From IMG/VR virus record IMGVR_UViG_3300029923_000089, positions 1 through 28,458 of that record: DNA of 28,458 bases. One strand, 5' to 3'. Positions 15,774 through 23,660 of the stretch are shown here, piece after piece. The notes beneath the pieces are model-generated. The model saw nothing but the letters and a program-made list of their open reading frames with translations. It had not been told where the DNA came from and ran no database searches. How positions within the stretch are numbered: the stretch's first letter is position 1; each line of letters opens with the position of its first letter. The position numbers and the translations under genes were made by a program. This stretch comes from a virus.

Positions 15774-15831
15774 CTCAAATCAAACTCAAATCAAACTAAA
15801 TTGAAATAATGAATTAAGAGGTTTATTTTTG
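15774..15831 (+). promoter_or_regulatory. Late promoter module, copy 1 (of 82-bp repeat 15753-15834)
   Basis: Two tandem 11-mers CTCAAATCAAA (15774-15784, 15785-15795) precede TATTTTTG (15824-15831), which fits the Bacteroidota -7 consensus TAnnTTTG. A TTG lies 20 bases upstream of that box (15801-15803), a plausible -33 element in this copy. The 11-mers would sit at about -64 to -43, where an activator would bind. The gpW gene starts 41 bases downstream of the box. The same module recurs at 23679-23760. Confidence 0.75.
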
Positions 15832-15871
15832 TTGCCTAAGATACTGATTAAACTGATTTGAACGAATAAGA

Positions 15872-16075
15872 ATGGCCTATACACAGTTACAACTTGATAA
15901 ACTCACGGATGCTATTGCATTGGGAGCTACTACTGTAAGGTATGGTGACAAAGAGATTGTCTACCGTTCTATTAAAGAAATGAAGCTGATTAAACAGGAA
16001 ATGGAAGCTGATTTGGGAAAGAATGTAAAAACTGTCAATAGAAAATTTGCAGAATATGGCCGTGGATTCGAATAA
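15872..16075 (+). CDS. gpW-like head-tail joining protein
   Basis: At 67 residues it is nearly the size of lambda gpW (68). The pattern AVxxGxxxVRYGDKEIVYRSIKEMKLIKQEMEADL matches the gpW fold (helix, beta-hairpin, helix). It would plug the portal after packaging and provide the tail attachment surface. The position between large terminase and portal is exactly that of lambda W. It is the first gene after promoter module 1 and overlaps the portal gene. Confidence 0.85.
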   Translation: MAYTQLQLDKLTDAIALGATTVRYGDKEIVYRSIKEMKLIKQEMEADLGKNVKTVNRKFAEYGRGFE

Positions 16076-17510
16076 AGTAAAATTAAATCTACTGGACAGA
16101 ACTGTAGCCTGGATAAATCCACGTGAAGGAATGCGAAGACTTCAGGCTAGGCGAAGTTATGAAGCTGCACAATACGGTCGAAGAAATAAAAGTATGAAAG
16201 GTGCAACCTCCAATGGTCCAAATGTGGAGATTGGAGTTGCACTTCAGACATTGAGAAACAGAAGTAGGAGTTTTGTACGTAACAACGGTTGGGCAAAGAG
16301 AGCATTGGGCGTAATAATTACCAACACGGTAGGCGAAGGAATAAGACCGGCTCCAACAAGTGGAACCCGGAACCAGATAAAGAAAATTAAACAGGTTTGG
16401 AAACATTGGGCTGAAAGTACCGAATGCGATTGGGACGGAAATAATACTTTTTACGGATTACAGCAGTTGATCATGTCTGAAATTTCGGAAGGTGGAGATT
16501 GTCTGATTATCCGGAGACGTGTAAAACCTACCAGGTTTAATCCGATCCCCATTAAAATACAAGTATTAGAAGGAGATCAGCTGGATCACCAGAAAAACTT
16601 TATAAATGAAGAAGGATATTGCAGGTTAGGAGTGCAGTTCAATAAAGAAGGTTTAAAAACCGGATATTGGGTATGGAGTTCAAACCCAAATGATATGGCT
16701 GTTAACTGGACCGGTATTCAGTCCGAACTTATTTCAATTGATGACGTTCTGCAACCTTTTGAAGTATTACGGGCCGGACAAGTAAGAGGAGTTCCAAGTG
16801 GTGTTTCTGCTTTCATGAAAATGTCCGATTTCAGTGACTATGAAGATGCGCAACTCATGCGGCAAAAAGTAGCTGCAGCTTTTGCAGCTTTTGTAAAAAA
16901 TCACGAGTTCAAAGTAGGAGAAGATACAGATTTAACTGAGCATATTGAACCGGGTATCATACAATACCTGCAACAAGAAGAAGAGATTATATTTTCAAAT
17001 CCACCGGCAGCGGACGGTTATGGAGAATACTCAAAGAAAATTTTGCAGGGTATTGCAGCCGGATACGAGATAACATATGAAATGCTTACCATGGATTACA
17101 GCAACGTGAACTTCACAAGCGGTCGAATGGCAAAGATAGACGTTAGCGGACGTTTTAGGAAGCTTCAGTATAACTTAATGGTACCACAGGTTTGCGTTCC
17201 TATCTGGAGGTGGTTTATGGATTCATTAGTTATGGTTGGTTTGACAGGTGTTTATGTCGATTGTGATGCAAGTGACTGGACAGCTCCAAGAGTTCAGCAA
17301 CTGGATCCTGTAAAAGAAACAAATGCACGAATCGCACAGATTTCAGCTGGGATAACTACCTGGAGTGAAATAGTACGGGAAGACGGACGCGACCCTGACG
17401 AGTTCTTAGAAGAAGTGAAATTAGAGCGTAAGAAAATGGCAGATGCCGGGATAAACTTTACGAGTGTCGTAATGGCACCTGTTGAAGCAAAGGTAAACGA
17501 GAATGTATAA
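16056..17510 (+). CDS. Portal protein (lambda gpB family)
   Basis: The ATG at 16056 gives 484 residues; a TTG nine bases upstream is possible. The N-terminal half has ARRSYEAAQYGRRNKSM, SFVRNNGWAKRALGVIITNTVGEGI and LIMSEISEGGDCLII. The stem/crown part has GEYSKKILQGIAAGYEITYEMLTMDYSNVNFTSGR. These are hallmarks of the lambda-type portal. It forms the dodecameric ring through which DNA enters and leaves. The stop is followed by a short gap and an inserted anti-defence gene. Confidence 0.93.
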   Translation: MAVDSNKVKLNLLDRTVAWINPREGMRRLQARRSYEAAQYGRRNKSMKGATSNGPNVEIGVALQTLRNRSRSFVRNNGWAKRALGVIITNTVGEGIRPAPTSGTRNQIKKIKQVWKHWAESTECDWDGNNTFYGLQQLIMSEISEGGDCLIIRRRVKPTRFNPIPIKIQVLEGDQLDHQKNFINEEGYCRLGVQFNKEGLKTGYWVWSSNPNDMAVNWTGIQSELISIDDVLQPFEVLRAGQVRGVPSGVSAFMKMSDFSDYEDAQLMRQKVAAAFAAFVKNHEFKVGEDTDLTEHIEPGIIQYLQQEEEIIFSNPPAADGYGEYSKKILQGIAAGYEITYEMLTMDYSNVNFTSGRMAKIDVSGRFRKLQYNLMVPQVCVPIWRWFMDSLVMVGLTGVYVDCDASDWTAPRVQQLDPVKETNARIAQISAGITTWSEIVREDGRDPDEFLEEVKLERKKMADAGINFTSVVMAPVEAKVNENV

Positions 17511-17534
17511 AATATAACCAATAATTTTATTAAT

Positions 17535-17846
17535 ATGAATTTTGGAATTGCAATTGAAGCTTTAAAAGCTGGTAAAAGAGTTAGTAGACAGGGTTGGAAT
17601 GGAAAAGTAATGTTTGTTTTTATGCAAGTTCCTTCGACTATCCATAAAGATATTGTACCAAAAATGCAATCTCTACCTGAATCAGTAAAAAAAGAATTTG
17701 TAAGAAGATTCAATGATACTTCTGAACAAATTGACGCTATTTATTATAACAACCAATTAGCAATTGTTGGTTTAAGTAATCTTATTTCAGGTTGGAATCC
17801 TTCAACTTCTGACGTATTATCTGAAGACTGGACAATTTTAGATTAA
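17535..17846 (+). CDS. tad2: Tad2-like anti-Thoeris protein (DUF2829)
   Basis: The 103-residue protein begins MNFGIAIEALKAGKRVSRQGWNGK and ends WNPSTSDVLSEDWTILD, the two conserved ends of DUF2829. DUF2829 proteins include Tad2, shown to sequester the cyclic-ADP-ribose-type signal of Thoeris defence as a tetramer. A central insertion (about 38-75, PSTIHKDIVPKMQSLPESVKK) enlarges it relative to the shortest members. It sits as a single-gene insertion between portal and capsid genes. Function follows from the family, not from direct proof here. Confidence 0.85.
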   Translation: MNFGIAIEALKAGKRVSRQGWNGKVMFVFMQVPSTIHKDIVPKMQSLPESVKKEFVRRFNDTSEQIDAIYYNNQLAIVGLSNLISGWNPSTSDVLSEDWTILD

Positions 17847-17851
17847 TTATT

Positions 17852-19903
17852 ATGCCAAAAACAAAGCAATTATTAATCGGTGTACAATACAGGGCACAAG
17901 CTCAGGTAGTACAAAACAGCTTTAATACAGAAGCCGGAACATTTGATATCACGTTTGCAACTGAAACTCCGGTACTCCGGTGTAATTGGGATGAAAACTA
18001 TTCTGAAGTTTTGCTTTGTGATAAGAAAAATGTCCGTATGGGACGTGTAGATGCAGGTATTTCACTTCTTGACAGTCATCCGGATAGATTCAACCCTGTT
18101 GTAAAACCTGAAAATGTAATGGGTAAAATTTCAAATGTACGATTTGAAAATAAATCCATGGTCGGAACTGTCACTTTAGGAGCACAATGCAGCGATGCAA
18201 CCCGTGCAGATTTAATAAGTGGAATTCTTGATACATTCTCTGTTGGTTATTCCATATATAAAGGAATCAGGGAAGAAGATACAGTTACCAATACAGTAAC
18301 TTACAAAATGACAGACTGGGAGCCAAACCATGTTGCCATTGCGCCTATACCAGCGGACATAAACTCCACTATGCGGAGCAATGATACTAATCAAAATACT
18401 TTTTTCATTGAAAATAATTTAAAAAACGAAACAAACATGTTTAAAACCATTGAAGAAATCAGAGCCGGTGGTACTGCTGAAGATAAAAGCCGTATCGAAG
18501 CTATTGTAGGCATTTGCCGTTCGGCACAATTGGACGATGCTCGCGCTATGGAGCTTTTCAGCACTGAAAAGACACTTGACGCAATTCGTTCGGAAAATCC
18601 GGCAAAAACACCTGTAAATGTTGTGAATATCGAAGGAATCAGAAGCCAGGCTACAGCAGATCGCAGGATCCGTTTAGACTCTATTCTGAAAAGTACACGA
18701 GCTGCAGGAATGGAAGATTCCAGGGCCATTGATTTTTTCAATGGAGAAAACACAGTTGAAGAAATACGTCAATCTGTTATTGACGATTTTGTAAAAAGAG
18801 ATCCTAAACCTGCACCTCATATTGGTGATACAGGAGCTGAAAAGAAAGTACGTGGTATTGAAAATGCTATGTTGCACCGTTCAAATCCTTCCATTTTCAA
18901 ACTTGAAGAAGGTGGTAATGAATTCCGTGGAATGAGTTTACTGGAAATCGGAAAAGAGATTCTCGTTGGTCAAGGTGTGAATGTCCGTGGAAAAGATAAG
19001 CAAGAGATTGCTCAATTGATTATCATGGGCCAACAACGTGATATGTCAACTTCTGATTTCCCATTGATTCTTGAAAACGTGTTGAACAAATCGCTTCGTG
19101 CTGACTATCAACTTGCAGAAGAATACTGGGGAATGATTTCGCGTGAAACTTCCGTGAATGATTTCAAGGCAAAGGCCATGTATCAGATTGATTCTTCCAA
19201 CGGTATGAAAAAGTTACCAGAAGGTGATGAAATCAAATATGGTAGCATGAAGGAAGCAAAACAAACTATTGCAGTGGAAACATTTGCAGAAGGTTTGATC
19301 TTGACCCGCAAAATGATTATCAATGACGACATGTCAGCATTCGAACGTATTCCACAGAAATTTGTTACGGATTGGGATTTGTTACGTGGTGATATGGTTT
19401 GGAACATGTTAACTGCCAATGTCAAAATGGACGACGGGAAAACATTATTCCATGCTGATCATGCCAATCTTTCAGGTTCCGGCTCAGCATTGAGCGAAGC
19501 TTCTTTAACTGCTGCAGTTCTTGCAATGAAAAAACAAACTGGAATTGCTGGAAAGACATTACGCGTTGTTCCTAAATTGCTGGTTGTATCTCCTGAAAAT
19601 GAAATCACAGCCCGTAAATTACTGGCAGTTATCGCACCAACACAATCGTCAAGCGTAAACGTGTTTTCAACTATGAATATCACGTTAATTGTTGAACACC
19701 GGTTAAGTGGAAACGCTTGGTTCCTGGCTGCTGATCCTGCTGCCATTGACGGTCTGTATCATGCTTATTTGAGCGGTAACGGAGGTTTACGTGCTAATCG
19801 TGAAGATAATTTCAATACTCAAGGTATTAAATTCGCTGTTGCAGCTGAGTTTGGTGTCGCTGCTATTGATTATCGTGGGTGGTATAAGAATGCAGGTCAA
19901 TAA
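17852..19903 (+). CDS. Prohead protease-major capsid protein fusion
   Basis: The 683-residue product joins three parts. Residues 1-175 are an HK97-type protease with H76 (LLDSHPDRF), S130 (DTFSVGYS) and H160 (EPNHVAIAPIPAD) as likely catalytic residues. Residues 196-330 are a helical, scaffold-like region with two similar copies (EIRAGGTAEDKSRIEAIVG and GIRSQATADRRIRLDSILK). Residues 340-683 are a Mu gpT-like capsid domain ending in VAAEFGVAAIDYRGWYKN. Met196 (18437), after an A-rich leader-like stretch, is a possible internal start. The protease would process the shell during maturation. Confidence 0.9.
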   Translation: MPKTKQLLIGVQYRAQAQVVQNSFNTEAGTFDITFATETPVLRCNWDENYSEVLLCDKKNVRMGRVDAGISLLDSHPDRFNPVVKPENVMGKISNVRFENKSMVGTVTLGAQCSDATRADLISGILDTFSVGYSIYKGIREEDTVTNTVTYKMTDWEPNHVAIAPIPADINSTMRSNDTNQNTFFIENNLKNETNMFKTIEEIRAGGTAEDKSRIEAIVGICRSAQLDDARAMELFSTEKTLDAIRSENPAKTPVNVVNIEGIRSQATADRRIRLDSILKSTRAAGMEDSRAIDFFNGENTVEEIRQSVIDDFVKRDPKPAPHIGDTGAEKKVRGIENAMLHRSNPSIFKLEEGGNEFRGMSLLEIGKEILVGQGVNVRGKDKQEIAQLIIMGQQRDMSTSDFPLILENVLNKSLRADYQLAEEYWGMISRETSVNDFKAKAMYQIDSSNGMKKLPEGDEIKYGSMKEAKQTIAVETFAEGLILTRKMIINDDMSAFERIPQKFVTDWDLLRGDMVWNMLTANVKMDDGKTLFHADHANLSGSGSALSEASLTAAVLAMKKQTGIAGKTLRVVPKLLVVSPENEITARKLLAVIAPTQSSSVNVFSTMNITLIVEHRLSGNAWFLAADPAAIDGLYHAYLSGNGGLRANREDNFNTQGIKFAVAAEFGVAAIDYRGWYKNAGQ

Positions 19904-19913
19904 TCTGTATACT

Positions 19914-19950
19914 GATTTACACAGATTGAATAAGGATTTACACAGATAAG
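19914..19950 (+). repeat. CACAGAT direct repeat after the capsid gene
   Basis: GATTTACACAGATT (19914-19927) and GATTTACACAGATAAG (19935-19950) are near-identical units 21 bases apart, starting 10 bases after the capsid stop. The same two-unit arrangement with the same 21-base period follows the tube gene at 23014-23050. It resembles dispersed CACAGAT repeats seen in Bacteroidota genomes. Confidence 0.8.
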
Positions 19951-19958
19951 AAAAAACA

Positions 19959-19982
19959 GTGAGTGGATGAAAGTCCGCTCAC
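19959..19982 (+). terminator. Hairpin after the capsid gene (attenuator-like)
   Basis: GTGAGTGGA (19959-19967) pairs with TCCGCTCAC (19974-19982), with one G-T wobble and a six-base loop. It is followed by A-rich rather than T-rich DNA, so it is more likely an mRNA stabiliser or weak attenuator than a full terminator. It rules out the upstream ATG at 19967 as start of the next gene. Confidence 0.5.
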
Positions 19983-19999
19983 ATAAAAAAATAAACAGA

Positions 20000-20329
20000 A
20001 TGAAAAATTACATTTGCGAAGGCGATCGAATTCAGAATACAGCTCCTGCAGGCGGAATAACTTCCGGAGACTTGCATTTGATCGGTTCAAAAGTAGCAGT
20101 AGCAATGACAACTGCAGCAGAAGGTGAAACTTATGTCTCATTGACAGAAGGTGTTTTCGAAGTGCCAAAAGCAACCGGTGCAATTACTATCGGTGCAAAG
20201 GTATACTTTGACAGTACTGCTAAAAATGTAACCACAACAGCTACAAGTAATACATTGGTTGGTTGGGCTTACACAGCAGCTGCTAGTGGTGACGCTACTG
20301 TTCAAATCAGTATCAACGAAAACGTGTAA
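20000..20329 (+). CDS. DUF2190 capsid decoration-like protein
   Basis: The ATG at 20000 is chosen (109 residues, MKNYICEGDRIQN) because the earlier ATG lies within a hairpin. The sequence has GGITSGDLHLIGSKVAVAMTTAAEGE and SLTEGVFEVPKATGAITIGAKVYFDSTAKNV, the DUF2190 pattern of small beta proteins that follow the capsid gene. They are thought to act as capsid cement. The stop overlaps the next start (TAATG). Confidence 0.85.
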   Translation: MKNYICEGDRIQNTAPAGGITSGDLHLIGSKVAVAMTTAAEGETYVSLTEGVFEVPKATGAITIGAKVYFDSTAKNVTTTATSNTLVGWAYTAAASGDATVQISINENV

Positions 20330-20679
20330 TGAGCGTATTTGACGACATCCAGCAGATTGTATTTTCGGGCACGCAATCAGTGTTCGGAGATACGGCTGTT
20401 TGGACACCGTCGGATTCATCTATTGCGCAAACTGAGAAGGTGCTTTTCAATTGTCCAACAGAACCTGTTTCAATTGGAAGTAGTGACAGGTATGAATACA
20501 GACCATATAAATATTGGTTTGAGTACTCTATTAATCAATTTCTAAATTTAAAAACATTGGTTGATAACGGAAACGTACAATATCTCATTGTAAAGGGTTA
20601 TAATCTCGTAATAAAAGAAGTTAATACCAAATTTGATGGTCAGACTTATATTGCGTATGCTGAATTAAACAATGATTAA
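20329..20679 (+). CDS. Head-tail connector, gpFII-like
   Basis: The 116-residue product (MSVFDDIQQIVFSGTQSVFGDTAVW) has the shape of lambda gpFII-like connectors: a short N-terminal helix, then a beta barrel (NVQYLIVKGYNLVIKEVNTKFDGQTYIAYAEL). The position after the decoration protein matches. It overlaps both neighbours. Sequence similarity is weak, so position carries much of the call. Confidence 0.55.
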   Translation: MSVFDDIQQIVFSGTQSVFGDTAVWTPSDSSIAQTEKVLFNCPTEPVSIGSSDRYEYRPYKYWFEYSINQFLNLKTLVDNGNVQYLIVKGYNLVIKEVNTKFDGQTYIAYAELNND

Positions 20680-21166
20680 CTACGAACAACTGGAGATTGA
20701 TATTTCCGATTTGCTTTGTCCTAAATTGGTAGATACGGACGAGAATATAACTGAATTAAATACCATTTACCTGGCAAAACCTTTGCCGGACAATGAAGCG
20801 GAGTATCAAAAGAATTTCACTAAGCCGGCTGTTTATGTTATTTGTACGAATTCTGATTATGATAGTCCGGAAAGTACAGACATTATTATTCAGAATGAAA
20901 CTGTCAATTTTGAAATCCTGTTACGAAGTAAAACCAGAAAAGGACCTTCAGGTATTTTTGCCATTATCAGTGATATTAAAACAAAATTATTAGGGTATAA
21001 ATTTCGTGGATTCACAAAAATAAAGTTGATAAAAAACGGATATATTGATTCAGGTACCCAAAACGACTGGAATTATATGATCAGTTTTTCAACCTCAATT
21101 AAAGCCATTGAGAATTTACCTGAACCGGTGGTCCCAACTTTCAAAAAAATTGATACCAATGGATAA
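20672..21166 (+). CDS. Mu gp37-like tail terminator
   Basis: The 164-residue product begins INYEQLEIDISDLLCPKL and contains FTKPAVYVICTNSDYDSP and NETVNFEILLRSKTRKGPSGIFAIISDIKTKLLGY. This layout is typical of the Gp37/DUF1834 family that precedes the sheath in Mu-like phages. It probably caps the tail tube and joins it to the head. It overlaps the next small gene by 8 bases. Confidence 0.75.
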   Translation: MINYEQLEIDISDLLCPKLVDTDENITELNTIYLAKPLPDNEAEYQKNFTKPAVYVICTNSDYDSPESTDIIIQNETVNFEILLRSKTRKGPSGIFAIISDIKTKLLGYKFRGFTKIKLIKNGYIDSGTQNDWNYMISFSTSIKAIENLPEPVVPTFKKIDTNG

Positions 21167-21317
21167 GTACACAAATCAACATGGTATTATATCATTTACT
21201 GATAATGGAAAAGATTATATTTTCGATAAAGGTGAAACGATAGAACTGCCAGACACAAGTTATGTAAAATCCCTTGTAAAAAAGGGATATGTTATTAAAC
21301 AAAAATCCAAAAAATAA
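21159..21317 (+). CDS. Small protein in Mu gp38 position
   Basis: The ATG at 21159 overlaps the previous gene and gives 52 residues (MDKYTNQHGIISFTDNGKDY). The central KGETIELPDTSYVKSLVKKGYVI resembles the short DUF2635-type proteins found between gp37 and the sheath in Mu. The call rests mainly on size and place. Function in Mu-like phages is unclear. Confidence 0.6.
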   Translation: MDKYTNQHGIISFTDNGKDYIFDKGETIELPDTSYVKSLVKKGYVIKQKSKK

Positions 21318-21318
21318 A

Positions 21319-22494
21319 ATGAGTGATACTTTTTTACATGGGGTTGAAACAATTACCTCACCACAAATAGCACTTGTAAACACGGTGAAGACTGCTGTTA
21401 TAGGATTGATTGGAACTGCTGCAACCGGAGATACTGATAAACTGATATTGTGTGCTACTGAAAAGGACGACACTCAGTTTGGTTTGTTGGGTACCATTCC
21501 GGAAGCATTAGCTATTATCCGGTCGATCACAAAGAAAACAGGTGCAACAGTGTTAGTAGTTTCAGTTGGGACCGGAACACCTACACCGGTAGCTGCTGAT
21601 TTTACAGGTTCAGTCACTGACGGAGTTCGTACAGGGCTTAAATGTTTTGAAACTGCATTCAGTCAGTTCGGATTTAATGCCAAGGTGTTTATTGCACCTC
21701 GATTTACCGGCTTGTCAGGTGTTGCAGCAGCATTGACAACTTCAGCTAATCAGTTCAGGGGTTGTGCTTATCTGGACGCTCCAACGGGCACTACTGTCAG
21801 CGGAGCAATAGCGTTGCGTATTACTGCGGGACTTTGGGCATCTACTTCAACCCGTGCCATGCTTTATTATCCCGGACTTAAAAACAGTACAGGTACAGTA
21901 GTTCCACTATCTACATATGCGGCTGCAATACGGGCAAAAGTAGATGCAACAAGTGAAACAGCAGGTGGAGGATTCTGGGTAAGTTCCTCGAATAATACCA
22001 TTGACGGAATCACCGGACTTGAAACGGAACTGACAGCAGCTATTAATGATCCGACAACAGAAACGAACTTATTAAATGCTTCCGGAATTACAACCGTATT
22101 TAATAACTATGGTGCTGATTTCAGGTTATGGGGAAACCGTAACTCTTCGTTTCCAACTGAAACCGGAGCATTGACTTTCGAGTGTGGACAAAGAACAAAG
22201 GATATTGTAGACGAATCAATTGAACTGGCCATGTTGCCATATATTGACAAGCCAATTATCCAGGCTTATATTGACCTGGTGCGTCAGACTGTGAATAATT
22301 ATTTTAACGGACTTATTGCGCGTAAGGCTTTACTGGAAGGTAGCCAATGTACATACGATCCTGCAAAGAATTCAACTGAAGAACTTGCAAACGGACATGT
22401 AGTATTTACAACCGTGTACATGTTCCCAACACCAGGTGAACGGATCACCTTCGACAATTACATTGATACTTCATTACTTTCTAATCTGAAATAA
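21319..22494 (+). CDS. Tail sheath protein
   Basis: The ATG at 21319 directly follows the previous stop; the product has 391 residues, close to P2 FI (396). It has HGVETI at the N terminus, a VKTAVIGLIGTA strand, and the C-terminal DIVDESIELAMLPYIDKPI...QAYIDLVRQTVNNYFNGLIARKAL region typical of contractile sheath proteins. This is the main evidence that the virion is a myovirus. Confidence 0.93.
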   Translation: MSDTFLHGVETITSPQIALVNTVKTAVIGLIGTAATGDTDKLILCATEKDDTQFGLLGTIPEALAIIRSITKKTGATVLVVSVGTGTPTPVAADFTGSVTDGVRTGLKCFETAFSQFGFNAKVFIAPRFTGLSGVAAALTTSANQFRGCAYLDAPTGTTVSGAIALRITAGLWASTSTRAMLYYPGLKNSTGTVVPLSTYAAAIRAKVDATSETAGGGFWVSSSNNTIDGITGLETELTAAINDPTTETNLLNASGITTVFNNYGADFRLWGNRNSSFPTETGALTFECGQRTKDIVDESIELAMLPYIDKPIIQAYIDLVRQTVNNYFNGLIARKALLEGSQCTYDPAKNSTEELANGHVVFTTVYMFPTPGERITFDNYIDTSLLSNLK

Positions 22495-22496
22495 TC

Positions 22497-23015
22497 ATGA
22501 GCTTAGTAATATCAAAAGTACAGGACGCTAACGTTTATATTAACGGAACGTCGACACACGGACAAGCGTCTGAAGTGTCATTACCTGAAATTCAGTTTTC
22601 AAAATCTGAATACAAGGCTCTTGGTTTGATTGGCTCGTTGAAGTTTTTCAATGGAGTCGACGCACTGGAAGCAACCATTAAGTGGAATTATCCGGACAAT
22701 GACGTACAAGTTGCGTGTGCGAACCCGCGTAAGGCCATTGAACTAATGGTAAGGAGTAACAAGACCGTGTACACCAATGGAGACGTAACAGACGAACAAC
22801 CTGTTGTTGTTTATTTGCGTGGTACCTCAAACAATCATGGACTGGGAGCATTCAAGGCCAAAGAAGATACGGACCTGTCAACTAAATTTGATATTTCGTA
22901 TATCAAAGAAGAAGTGAACGGGCGTGCCATTGTAGAATTGGATATCATCAACAACATATTCCGAATTGACGGAGTTGATCAGTTGGCTGCTTATAAACAA
23001 AATCTTGGAATTTGA
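22497..23015 (+). CDS. Major tail tube protein (P2 FII-like)
   Basis: The product has 172 residues, equal in length to P2 FII. It starts MSLVISKVQDANVYINGTS and includes EVSLPEIQFSKSEYKALGLIGSLKFFNGVDALEATIKW, as in FII tube proteins, with C-terminal VELDIINNIFRIDGVDQLA. It forms the inner tube inside the sheath. It lies two bases after the sheath stop; its own stop falls inside the second CACAGAT repeat pair. Confidence 0.93.
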   Translation: MSLVISKVQDANVYINGTSTHGQASEVSLPEIQFSKSEYKALGLIGSLKFFNGVDALEATIKWNYPDNDVQVACANPRKAIELMVRSNKTVYTNGDVTDEQPVVVYLRGTSNNHGLGAFKAKEDTDLSTKFDISYIKEEVNGRAIVELDIINNIFRIDGVDQLAAYKQNLGI

Positions 23016-23050
23016 TTTTCACAGATTAAAGATTGATTTTCACAGATAAG
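23014..23050 (+). repeat. CACAGAT direct repeat after the tube gene
   Basis: GATTTTCACAGATT (23014-23027) and GATTTTCACAGATAAG (23035-23050) repeat with a 21-base period, matching the pair at 19914-19950 except for A/T at one position per unit. The first unit overlaps the tube stop codon. A strong terminator-type hairpin follows within 3 bases. Confidence 0.85.
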
Positions 23051-23052
23051 AT

Positions 23053-23086
23053 AAACCATTCCGGCACAATGTCCGGAATGGTTTTT
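23053..23086 (+). terminator. Strong hairpin terminator after the tube gene
   Basis: AAACCATTCCGG (23053-23064) and CCGGAATGGTTT (23073-23084) form a perfect 12-bp stem with an 8-base loop, running into a short T-tract. It lies between tube and chaperone genes. Since the next gene has no visible promoter, partial read-through is likely and would lower expression after the abundant tube protein. Confidence 0.85.
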
Positions 23087-23113
23087 AATCCTAATAAATT
23101 AAATAAAAATACT

Positions 23114-23476
23114 ATGCCCGAAGAAAAATATTTTAAAAGAAAAATAAACGAAGGTACTATAAAGCGTACTCATTTATGTTCGTTTGATAAGAAAATTAAA
23201 CTCGATATGATTGTTCAGAGCGGAAAGAAAACGGTTGAATATATCATGAAATTACAAGCAAAAGAAGTTGCCACTGACAAAAAAGTTAATTCAACCAACG
23301 ATGCTGAAGAAAATTTTAGAAAACAACTTTCAAGTGTTAGAATAAATGACCTTCCTGTTGTTTATGAAGATTTAATAAACAGTTTCGACGATGAAGAGAT
23401 TCTTGAAGTGATCACTTTCATTAACGACGGTGATATGTCTGATTATGGAGGGAAGAAATCACCAAAAAACGCATAA
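23114..23476 (+). CDS. Tail assembly chaperone, short form (gpG-like)
   Basis: The ATG at 23114 is chosen because earlier ATGs lie within the terminator hairpin. The 120-residue, charged protein starts MPEEKYFKRKINEGTIKRTH and lies between tube and tape measure, the place of lambda G or P2 E. The last codons contain the slippery sequence A AAA AAC, so some ribosomes shift to the longer form. It would coat the tape measure during tail assembly. Confidence 0.75.
   Translation: MPEEKYFKRKINEGTIKRTHLCSFDKKIKLDMIVQSGKKTVEYIMKLQAKEVATDKKVNSTNDAEENFRKQLSSVRINDLPVVYEDLINSFDDEEILEVITFINDGDMSDYGGKKSPKNA
23447..23470 (+). promoter_or_regulatory. -1 programmed ribosomal frameshift site
   Basis: The heptamer A AAA AAC (23464-23470) is in the correct phase of the chaperone frame (CCA AAA AAC). 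GGAGGG (23447-23452) lies 11 bases upstream, the distance at which an internal Shine-Dalgarno stimulates -1 slippage in E. coli dnaX. GGTGAT (23429-23434) could also pair with ATCACC (23458-23463) next to the heptamer. The -1 frame is open from 23443 to 23658, so slippage adds 62 residues. Confidence 0.85.
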
Positions 23477-23658
23477 TCCCGATTGACGATGTTATTTTTT
23501 TAGCACACTATACCGGATCGGGAATAAATGAAGTATTAAAGTATGACGTTGAATTTTATTATAAATGTTTGGATAGCGCAGCCGAACAATATAAACTGGA
23601 ATTAAACGTACAAAACTCACCAAAAGAAGTCATTATACTGGGATTTGCCAAAGAATAA
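23464..23658 (+). CDS. Tail assembly chaperone, frameshift extension (gpGT-like)
   Basis: This frame is -1 relative to the chaperone and has no good start codon of its own. Expressed by slippage at A AAA AAC, it gives a 181-residue fusion. The extension includes RIIPIDDVIFLAHYTGSGIN, VLKYDVEFYYKCLDSAAEQYK and ends IILGFAKE. A short helical extension reached by slippage is the arrangement of gpGT-type T domains, which bind tape measure protein. Confidence 0.8.
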   Translation, partial: KKRIIPIDDVIFLAHYTGSGINEVLKYDVEFYYKCLDSAAEQYKLELNVQNSPKEVIILGFAKE

Positions 23659-23660
23659 TT

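Noticed and set aside
19967-19999. Upstream ATG as start of the DUF2190 gene
   Set aside because: It lies in the stem of the hairpin 19959-19982, and the 11 extra residues do not match the family start.
23033-23113. Upstream ATG as start of the tail chaperone
   Set aside because: The extra 27 codons run through the CACAGAT repeat and the terminator hairpin.
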